From Colletotrichum lupini (taxonomy: Eukaryota; Ascomycota; Sordariomycetes; Glomerellales; Glomerellaceae): a stretch of DNA of 64,000 nucleotides. This document shows positions 1 through 8,179 of the stretch, piece after piece (within the stretch, counting starts at the first letter, position 1; every line of letters starts with the position of its first letter). The notes beneath the pieces were generated by a model, which made no database searches, was not told the origin of the DNA, and saw only the letters and a program-made list of their open reading frames with translations. Position numbers and translations under genes: made by a program. The stretch covers positions 4,774,001 through 4,838,000 of the forward strand of contig NC_064675.1 of the NCBI RefSeq assembly GCF_023278565.1, written 5' to 3'.

Positions 1-492
1 CTGGAAGCAGAAGGTACAGGTGAACGGGGTAGGCGCCGTTGATGCCATATCTCGTGGAGGATGTCCTGATCTGGGACGGGCATGAATAGTCCCTATCGTA
101 GGAATGAATGGATATCGGTACTGAAGTCTGCGGATAAGTCTGGAGAGAATTGCACCGGTAGCATAAGAGTAGGTAGTTACTTCAGGAACTGTTTACTTAT
201 AAATGCAAGTACTTCAGATACAAGCAGTGGTTGCAACTACTACAACAGTCCGAGACTCCGTTCCTTCCCATGTGTCCCATCGAGCCGCACATCGCGGCTG
301 CTGCAATTTGGCAAACATCACTTGTCACTCGCTCGGTGCAAGAAATCGATGATCAGCAGTTCTTCTCTACTATCTTTGTCTATCTTACACACATGCACCG
401 CTATTATGAGAAAATGAGAATGCTGTATCACAACTTGCCAACACAGACCAACTCAAGCCCCCCCAAAGCTCACCTGACATAAAGCGGTCTCC
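1..492. other. Region downstream of tyrosinase, no gene seen
   Basis: No convincing coding sequence on either strand. The short open frames overlap one another and carry no recognisable motif. The 3' untranslated region of the tyrosinase gene should lie at its right edge. Confidence 0.6.
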
Positions 493-2130
493 TCAGTCCG
501 ATGCGTATACGTAGCAGAATGGGCCATTCACGGTATCCATGGCATCGCGAAGAGACAGTTCGGCGCCCAGAGGTCCCATGTACATGAAGTCGTCGAGTGT
601 CACATTGGCGCTAGCCGGCTGGTTCATGGTGGTGTTCGTACCGAAAATTGTCTATGGCGGAAGTTAGTGCCTCGTTCATTGATCATCACAAGGTAAGGAA
701 AAGAAGATGAGCGGAAGGCAAGTAAGTGAAAGCAAAGACTGTGCGAGTTGACAACTGACCTGACGATTCTGCCAGTCCAAGTTCTGCCAGATCCAGTAGA
801 GACGGTCCATCTGAGCGTGATGAAGGTAGAACACGGGATCACCGGGGCTGAGGTAGACGTCGCTCGAAGGGTCCCCTCCTAGCGCATAGTGCCCGCCTCC
901 GTGGACGCCTAGCTGGCCCGTTCCGACGTACCGCGAGTCCCCCTGTGCGACGGCCTGAAACCTCTCAATGTCAGCGGCGTCACGGATCAAGTCCGTCGTG
1001 TTGCGGAGGCTGGCCCAGCGCTGGAGCGGGTAGACGTTGAGATCGCGGCGCAGGCATCGCGGGTTGTCGTCGGTGGGCGTGGCCGAGTTGTAGGAGGTGA
1101 CGTTGCCGTAGTCCGGCATGGCCTGCGGGCCGAGGTGGACCGTCTGGTTGGCAAATGGGGCCGAGGACGAAGCCAGGCAGCCGCCGCCTGTGCCGGCGGG
1201 GAGTACTGTTGTGGTGTTATCCCACGCGTTGACGAGGACGAGCCCTTGGTGAGGGGTCGGGACGCCGTCGCTGCCCATCGAGGTCGCGGAGCCGTCGAAG
1301 ACTGGGCTCGCGGAAAGGTTGGCCGTGTCGAAACCCCATTCCCAGTAGGGGAAAGATCCTGGCGTGGTGTTAGTCTTGCTCATCTTGCTTTCATGTTGAA
1401 GTATGTGTATAAGGAGTGATAAGCGTACCGTTGTAGCCGCACTCCGACTCCAGCTTGTTCTCATATGTCCAGATGTAGTAGCGATGCCAGAGGAAGAACG
1501 TTGCCTGAGATGAGTACTCCGATTAGTGGGAGGTTCTCCTACACATACAAGAAACTGCTTCGTCTGGGTCGATAACCTACCGACAGGTGGACGTAAAGAG
1601 TCGCTGCCTGGTGCAGGGCCACAAAGTCATCAAACATGGATTTGGACCCGGCAATCTCGGTGAATAACTCCGGCTGCTGCTGGAGGCAGGACACGGCATC
1701 GGTGTACCTAATGCGCTCTTCATCGGGCATGTTTCGCCTGTAAAGAAAAGCACAGTCGATGTCAGTCCATAAGTTACTTCCCTATCAAATTGTCTGCCCT
1801 ATCCTCTTCCCCCTTTCCTCAAGACTGGGCCAGGAACAAATCAGACCCAAAAGACCGGTATCAAAAGACTCACCACTCGCGACGGACTCTGACATTGTCT
1901 TTTGTGCACTGCGCGGTCCCGTTGTGACCGGCCGCAGTCGCGTTTCCGAGACGAGCAAGAACGTTGCTGTAGGCCTGTTTGTTGAGATCAGACAGCACAG
2001 CGCCCGAGTCGATGGCTTGTTGGGTATAGTTCGTCGCTCTAGACGCCACCGCGAGGCCATAGACGCCGCCTGGGAGCAGCAGCGTCAGCGCCGGCAAGAC
2101 GGCCGCGAGAACAGATGCTTGAGGGAGCAT
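493..2130 (-). CDS. Secreted tyrosinase (type-3 copper monophenol oxidase), 5 exons
   Basis: Predicted to oxidise monophenols and o-diphenols to quinones, as in melanin formation, outside the cell or in the secretory pathway. Exons: 2130-1874, 1737-1581, 1504-1429, 1358-760 and 651-493, giving about 415 aa. The start carries a signal peptide (MLPQASVLAAVLPALTLLLP). The CuA site has H128, H136 and H145, with the last two in the order VH, eight residues, then H in FLWHRYYIW. The CuB site has H316 and H320 (VHGGGHYALGG) and the HH pair 343/344 of DPVFYLHHAQMDR. SFPYWEW is the usual motif between the sites. The protein is short and lacks the long C-terminal extension of classical 600-aa fungal tyrosinases, so it resembles the short secreted type. 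Joining frames at GTGAGT, GTAGGT, GTACGC and GTCAGT donors restores all motifs. Family is certain. The physiological substrate is not shown, and no pigment genes lie next to it. Confidence 0.9.
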
Positions 2131-4433
2131 TGTGAGTCTGAGAAAGGACTTGTGGACCTAGGCGGAAAAGGGCCTTATAGAGAAGAAGCGAGCATGTGCC
2201 GGCTTGGAAAGGCTCTCTGCTGCTAATGGAATATACCGAAAGAGGTATGGGGAGGGGGAAGCCAGGCTGAGGATTGGAATGTCTTGCTTGTCCAGCCATC
2301 TTCCTCTCGTCGAAAGGGCGGTCACTGACTCTACTCTTTATACTAAATTGGAAGTCCACAATATTTTGCCAAGAGAAAGGGTGAACATGTCGTGCCATGG
2401 GCTCGGCGACGATCAACGTGTTCGAAGCTTCATTTTGCCCCTCTGCCACCCTTCGTCTTCCTACTCTTCCAGAGAAGGTGACAAGCACAAGCAGCTGCAA
2501 AGCTACCCGGCTAGTCGGGATACAGACCCACAGGGATCACGACGTACAAGGGGGGGAAGGTGAGCAAAATAGACAGACATGACGACGCTTTCATGGCTGT
2601 GAGTATACGTGTACAGGTTTGTGGGAAAAGGAGGGCAAGGGCGGGAAAGCGCCAAGAGTTGTACTTGAGAAGCACGGCGTAGTGTTGGAAGTGAAGCGGA
2701 GCCAAGAGAAGTATGTGAGAAGCCCGCCGGTTGGGTGAGGGCCAAGCCGGACACCCGCGGTCTCGCGTTCGGGAGCTGAGGTGTGGTGTGGACGGGATGG
2801 TGGTGGTTCTGGTCTTCCGGGTGACGGGAGAAGAGATCCAGCTTGCTTTCCGTGATGGACGGCGTGATTCGAGAGGCCAGGCGGGGAAGAGAGGGGGCCA
2901 GAGTAGGAGTGAAGGCTGTGAAGCAGAGACGATAACCCGCATGCTTCGTGGACGGTGGACAATGAAGACGTGGTCGGCCGAGCGCGGCGGAGGAGGTCCG
3001 AGCCAAGGCGATGGGAAAGTGATGTGGGATATGTAGAAGGGAATGGAAGGCTGCAAAGGAGAGAAGACCGCCGTGTTAGCAAGCGTCGTCGGTCCTTGTC
3101 CCCCTCCTTCGTTTTCGCTCTCTGTTCACAATCAAAGTGTGGGAAAATGGATGATGCTGGTCGTCTTGGTAGTTGCGGCCGGCTCGATCCGTTGCGTTAT
3201 CCAGATATCCTTCATGCCAAGAAAGAGGCGATTGAAAGGCTGAGTGTGTATTCGTTGGAAGCAATAGAGTGTGAACTAGTCTAGTAGACATATTTGGGCG
3301 GATCGAACCACGATTGCCAGAAGCTTGGATCAGAAGGTAAGCTATTCGGCGTCAATTACCCTTTGACGAGCATCTGGGCCAATGAAGACAAGATCCAATA
3401 CGTCGTTTAGGCATGGTCTTGGCTAAGCTTTTCCCTCTCGGTCTTCTCTCCCAACCTTCTCTAGCTTGCCCACCAGCCTCAGCCTCAGGTGCAGGCCAAG
3501 TCGTCGCCCATAAGCTTCTTCGTGCCACCCCGGCAAGCCTTAGTTGAAAGAAGGAAGGAGGTACATGGGGGCGGTGGGGAGGTAAGGGAAACAGAAACAA
3601 CCTTGTACCTAGGTTAAGTTGTGAGATATCGGACGAAAGGTGGGACCTGGGGTGAACGGGGCTGTGTAAGCTCAGATAGAAGAAGGAAAACGTTGGTGTT
3701 TACGTTGACGTTGCCGATCCTCATCGATAAGGGGACAGCTCCACGGCTCGACGGCGCCGAGGTCCGTGGCCCGTCGCGCTCCGGAAGGCGGGAGGCTCGC
3801 GGCCGGGAAGGAAGCGACGATCGGTTCGCTGACTCGCCAAGCCGGACACCTCGCTTAATTTCGGCGGGGGGTTGGTAGGGACGCTTCTCAGTGTTGGGAA
3901 GGTGCGTACCGGCTCGTCTCCCACTCTCCCACTGGTTACACTGCAGGCTGCCACTCGAAGCGAGGATCTGAGCAGGACCACGTAATCCTGTGATGAATCA
4001 CTCCAGTCCGCTATTTTCAGCCCGGAAAAGCGAATAGAAACAAGAAGAAAGTGACGAGAGTACGAGAACTGGGATTCGAGGTTTTCTTCTCACAATTGAG
4101 ATGGTTCTTTGATGTCTGAAAATTCCAATTTCTTTCCTAGAAAACGCCACGCTCAATGCAAAATCAAAGTACAGCACACTAACCCCTGTGGTGTGTCTTC
4201 TTTTTATAACGGTTTTTTGATGGAACGTCTCTTCTCAAGCTTGCCTGCGAGCGTCTGGCTCAACGGCGAAGCGAGCTGGTAATGAGATCCATGGTAGGAA
4301 ACTCTCTGCTCGGACATTTGACTACTCTTGAGGCAACGACGATAGGAGATGGGTATAAGGTGCCTTGCATCTAGTCGCGCGTCTCTCTTTGTCCCCCGAA
4401 AAGTTTGGAGAGAAAAAAAAGTCAGTAGTCCCC
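2131..4433. other. Intergenic region between tyrosinase and RPB6
   Basis: About 2.3 kb with no supportable gene. Several frames stay open together on the minus strand around 2500-3080, which reflects biased composition (CT-rich on that strand) rather than coding. It should hold the tyrosinase promoter at the left and the RPB6 3' end at the right. Confidence 0.5.
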
Positions 4434-5142
4434 TCACTGGAGAAGCTCCTCGCAGGTCCAATCCTCGTAGCTATTGGCGCGCAAGGTTAGCCGGGCATGG
4501 CTCAAGATAACGGTGCAGAATGGCCACGAAGCTTGCGTGGACAGTCCGGGGGAGGGGTTTGTCGTCCGGCACTTACTATCCGTCGGGCATGTAGCGGCGC
4601 ACAATGAGAGGGATCTTCTTCTCTCGGAGCTCCTTGATCGCGATTTGAAGAGGATCCGTCTCTCCTTCCAAGTCCACCAGCACCGGCGCATTCATACTAA
4701 TCCCACGCATTAGCTTGTTTCTGTCCGCGTGCATCGCGACTTTATCGCGGGGTATTTGCTTTGGGTGGGATTGCGGTTTGACGAACCTGATCTGCAGGGC
4801 GCGGGTTCCCAGAATACGGGCGCGCTCGTACTTTGTCATGTAGGGGGTCGTCGTACGCTGGTCATCGGGAATCTTCTTGTCGCGGTGCGACTTCTCGTTG
4901 CCCTTGCCCGCGTTCGCTGCCGCAGAGGGGTCGCCCGATGCAACGACATTGTCCGCGTCCTCCTCGTCGCCCTCTGCCCTTCCGACTTCCTCATCGTCCG
5001 CAGGAACCTCGGGATCCCAGTAGTCGGCGGCCTCGTCCTCGTACATGGTCTCGTCGCTGAATCGCGGTTAGCAGTCGCGCCGCAGACGCAAGTGCATGTA
5101 ATCTTACCCTCCGCCAACATCGTCATCGCCAAAGTCAGACAT
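4434..5142 (-). CDS. RPO26: RPB6 (ABC23), subunit common to RNA polymerases I, II and III, 4 exons
   Basis: Small subunit shared by all three nuclear RNA polymerases, bound near the clamp base. Exons: 5142-5108, 5056-4787, 4696-4577 and 4470-4434, giving 153 aa. The acidic N-terminus ([20 protein letters not shown]) is typical of fungal RPB6. The conserved core reads [20 protein letters not shown], then [17 protein letters not shown], then [19 protein letters not shown], ending [12 protein letters not shown]. The core is regained only if a 90-nt intron (4786-4697) is removed. That intron has no in-frame stop and is a multiple of three, so an unspliced reading adds 30 aa and would mislead gene finders. 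Length matches the fungal family. The gene is divergent from the TFIIIA-like gene at 5543, with 400 bp between the two start codons. Confidence 0.95.
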
Positions 5143-5542
5143 CTTGAGGTTTCAATTGATGGGATTGATGACTTCCGCAATGGTGTGGTTCGTTGCTGCG
5201 TCCTGGTTCCTACGTTCGTCGCGTGATGTTGGATTGTCACAAGCGGAGCGTCTGCTGGACCCAGCCGTGAAAAAATATTGACGAGGCTGCTGCGATGGAC
5301 AGAGTTCCCCCTGGTGGGTCCGCACTAGTCTTATCAGCAAGAGGAAATAGCTTATCCGGACCGAGTCGACCCCGGCCCCTCGTCCCGTGGCTGGTGCAGC
5401 GCACAAAATTTCGCCAGACCGCCCGGGAATCCGCCAATTCTGCCAGGAAATAAGTTCATCGGCTCTCGAAAAGTTTGGCAATCGACCTCTTTTTTCTCAT
5501 CGCCCAGGCAAGGCAGGCAATGCTCGATCACAATCGCTCCTC
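5143..5542. promoter_or_regulatory. Shared 400-bp upstream region of RPB6 and TFIIIA-like gene
   Basis: The two start codons face away from each other with only 400 bp between, so promoters of both genes must lie here. No individual element could be assigned by eye. Confidence 0.55.
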
Positions 5543-7162
5543 ATGACGAAACGGAAGGCCCAAGAGGCTTCCGCCTCCCCGGATCTGAAAAGATCCAAGG
5601 TAGCGGCGCTGGAAGACCGCTTTCGAACTTCAACTTGGTGCGATTTGGCTAACACGATGGGAGGGAAAGCTGCCAGCGACGACGACTACGATGATACAGC
5701 CAGCAATTCCGGCTCGACCGCCGACGCCGAGGTAGAGTCTGTCATGACAGGCCAGACCTCGGTCACCACTCGATCCCGCAAATTCCCCTCAGACCTCAAG
5801 ACCATCCCGTGCACATATCCAGACTGCGACAAGACGTTCAACCGGCCCGCCCGCCTGGCCGCCCACCTCCGTTCCCACACGGACGACCGACCGTTCAAGT
5901 GCACCTACCCCGGCTGCGACAAAGACTACCGCGAGGAGAAGCACCTCCGCCAGCACGTCAAGGGCTCCCACACCCAGGAGCGGGCCTACGTCTGCTCTCA
6001 CGAAGACTGCGGCAAGTCCTTCCTGACGGCGACGAGACTGCGCCGTCACCAGGACGTCCACGCCGGCCAGGAGCGCTTCCGGTGCCGCGACTTCCCGCCG
6101 TGCGCCCAGAGCTTCCGCAAGCACAACACCCTCCAGCGACACATCCGGTCGGAACACCTTGGCACGCACGCATACCCATGCACGGCACCCGGCTGTGGCG
6201 CCGGCTTCGACTCCCAGGGGGCTTTGCGGAACCATACCAAGCGCGACCACAGCGAACCGCAGTTCTGGTGCGAAGAGTGCGGCGGCGGCGACGGCGAGAC
6301 CAAGGTCGGCTTCACGTCCATCTCGCTGCTCCAGGCACACATCCGCAAGGAGCATCTCAACTGCATCTTCTGCGAGTACAAGTGCACCGGGCAGTGGGAG
6401 CTGGAGAGGCACGTGGAGATGCGCCACTCGGGCATCCCCGTCGACGCCCGCAAGACGGTCGCCTGCACGTGGGAGGGCTGCGACAAAAAGTTCACCAAGA
6501 AGCACAATCTCACCGTCCACATCCGCACCGCGCACGAAGGTTTCCGCTTCGTCTGTGGCGAGGTCGACGTCGCGGGCTCCCCTGATCTGGAAACCTGGTC
6601 CAACCACCAGGGCTGCGGCGGAGGCTTCGTCACCAAGGCCAACCTCGAGGACCATATCCGCTACGTCCATCTGGGCATGGAGCGTCCGGTGCCGAACCAG
6701 AAGCCACCCAACATCATTGACGATCTCGCCGGCACCAAGCGCACGATCCTCTGCACAATACCCGGCTGCGGCGCCCGCTTCATCCGCCACCACGACCTAC
6801 AAGTTCATCTCGAGGACCACCCTCCACCAGTGGTGGCCGGCGCCGGCGACGGCGACCCGCAGATGGACATCGACGCAGCCCTCGCCAGCTTCGCGGCAGG
6901 CAACCCCAACGGCGAAGCCGACCTCGCCCCCTTTGACGGCGACCGCGAGATGCCGGAACTACCCCTGTACGGCATCATCCCCGGCGTCACAGACTTTGTC
7001 GGCGGTGACCCGGCCAACCCGAACGACGACTTCTGGATCGGTGCCGCCGACGACTTTGGCACGCCGCCGCAGACGTGGCAGGAGGAAGAAGCAGCCATGC
7101 GCGCGCTCATCGACGAGGACTTTTCCCAGTTTGTCGATCCTGCGTTGGGAAATATCGTCTGA
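5543..7162 (+). CDS. TFIIIA-type protein with ten C2H2 zinc fingers
   Basis: Likely the 5S rRNA gene transcription factor TFIIIA, which binds the internal control region of 5S genes and recruits RNA polymerase III, and may also bind 5S RNA. The frame gives 539 aa from MTKRKAQEASASPDLKRSK. The frame is open for 52 codons upstream, but this ATG is preferred because a basic N-terminus starts there. Ten finger units follow in tandem from about residue 90. Fingers 1, 2, 3, 5, 8 and 10 are regular (for example CTYPDCDKTFNRPARLAAHLRSH). Finger 4 has CRDFPPC, finger 6 has a long loop (CEECGGGDGETKVGF), finger 7 is compact (CIFCEYKC), and finger 9 has a large insert before its second Cys. The tandem array of about 30-residue units and the divergent pairing with RPB6 support TFIIIA. 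The acidic C-terminus has no finger. A GT at 5600 followed by a GCTAAC branch-like box is not treated as an intron because removal breaks the frame. Confidence 0.8.
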   Translation: MTKRKAQEASASPDLKRSKVAALEDRFRTSTWCDLANTMGGKAASDDDYDDTASNSGSTADAEVESVMTGQTSVTTRSRKFPSDLKTIPCTYPDCDKTFNRPARLAAHLRSHTDDRPFKCTYPGCDKDYREEKHLRQHVKGSHTQERAYVCSHEDCGKSFLTATRLRRHQDVHAGQERFRCRDFPPCAQSFRKHNTLQRHIRSEHLGTHAYPCTAPGCGAGFDSQGALRNHTKRDHSEPQFWCEECGGGDGETKVGFTSISLLQAHIRKEHLNCIFCEYKCTGQWELERHVEMRHSGIPVDARKTVACTWEGCDKKFTKKHNLTVHIRTAHEGFRFVCGEVDVAGSPDLETWSNHQGCGGGFVTKANLEDHIRYVHLGMERPVPNQKPPNIIDDLAGTKRTILCTIPGCGARFIRHHDLQVHLEDHPPPVVAGAGDGDPQMDIDAALASFAAGNPNGEADLAPFDGDREMPELPLYGIIPGVTDFVGGDPANPNDDFWIGAADDFGTPPQTWQEEEAAMRALIDEDFSQFVDPALGNIV

Positions 7163-7163
7163 T

Positions 7164-7181
7164 GGGGGGGGGGGGGGGGGG
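7164..7181 (+). repeat. G18 homopolymer one base after the TFIIIA stop codon
   Basis: Eighteen consecutive G residues start one base after the TGA at 7160-7162, at the beginning of the expected 3' untranslated region. The exact length may be affected by sequencing error. Confidence 0.9.
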
Positions 7182-8179
7182 TTGGCTGGAACCAGACCAA
7201 AAAGGGAAAGATAAGACGAAAGCCGGCAAATTTGCAACATGATTTTGATGACAGTATTAGATACCCGGCCACGGAAACGGTGAGCCACGACAAAAAAAGC
7301 CTGATAGACAAAAACAAGGGGGTCACCAAAAAGTTTGTTGCGTTTTAAACTTGATGAATACTGTATATACTACAAAGGGCGAAAATGGAAGAGGTGCTTA
7401 GCTACTAGCGCTCAAAAGATATCAAGAAAACTGTATTGAACCCAGCCTTTTACACCTTTAATCGTTTCCCTCTTTGCAAAAACCAGAAAAAGCATCAGGA
7501 CGAAATATTGGAATTCTTCCTTGGAGGAAAGTACCGCTGCGGGCGGAATGTCTCCTTGCTGAGGAAAGATGCGGGGCAACTACTCATCGATCGACTCACC
7601 TTTGCGTAGTCCACATGCTCCGTACACAGTTCACGTTAGAGGGAACAAAGTTTGCAAACAAAGATTCGCTTGCATTTATCCAGGGAAACCATGCTTTTCC
7701 TGAAGTGCGCTCTAATAGACATACAAGTGATTGATGCTGGCCCATGAAGCCAGCATCGCCTCCTTCTGCTGTATCCTATGTCTCCCTCCCCAGACCTGAG
7801 CCAGCCCCCTCTCATTTCCATTCCACGTTGGCGACAGATCGTGACTGCCATGTTCCAGGCAGATCATGATCTGGTATCTGCTGCTATGTTCGACCACAAT
7901 CATATGCATGAAAGAGGTGGTGCCAAAATTTTGTGTGGTTAGTCTCCCCCGAGCTCTGGGATCGAGAAAACAGCCCCTGACCACTTTGCCAAACCGGCGA
8001 TGAAATTATAGATGAGAAGAGACAAAAAATGAAAATAGAATCAAGAATCAAGGATGAAGTGAGAAGACGTGAGATGCAATTACAACAATTAACCAATCTT
8101 TACGCTATGTTCCTTTTGCATCATGTGCAGGGGGTAAGAAGAGCGCCGAGAAGGACGCTATGAGATAGGTTGGGTACCT
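7182..8179. other. Convergent intergenic region between TFIIIA and nrd1
   Basis: About 1 kb between two 3' ends (the plus gene ends at 7162, the minus gene at 8180). It holds 3' untranslated sequence and terminators of both. No coding sequence or structured RNA is recognisable. Confidence 0.55.

Noticed and set aside
2503..3082. Three overlapping minus-strand frames of 160-180 codons
   Set aside because: All three frames are open together, which points to biased CT-rich sequence rather than coding.
5600..5669. Possible intron at the start of the TFIIIA gene (GTAGCG donor, GCTAAC branch-like box)
   Set aside because: The best acceptor gives a 70-nt intron whose removal breaks the frame into the finger domain, while the unspliced frame is continuous.
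5789..6793. 334-codon minus-strand frame
   Set aside because: Antisense to the zinc-finger gene, Ala/Val-rich, with no motif. It is a composition shadow.
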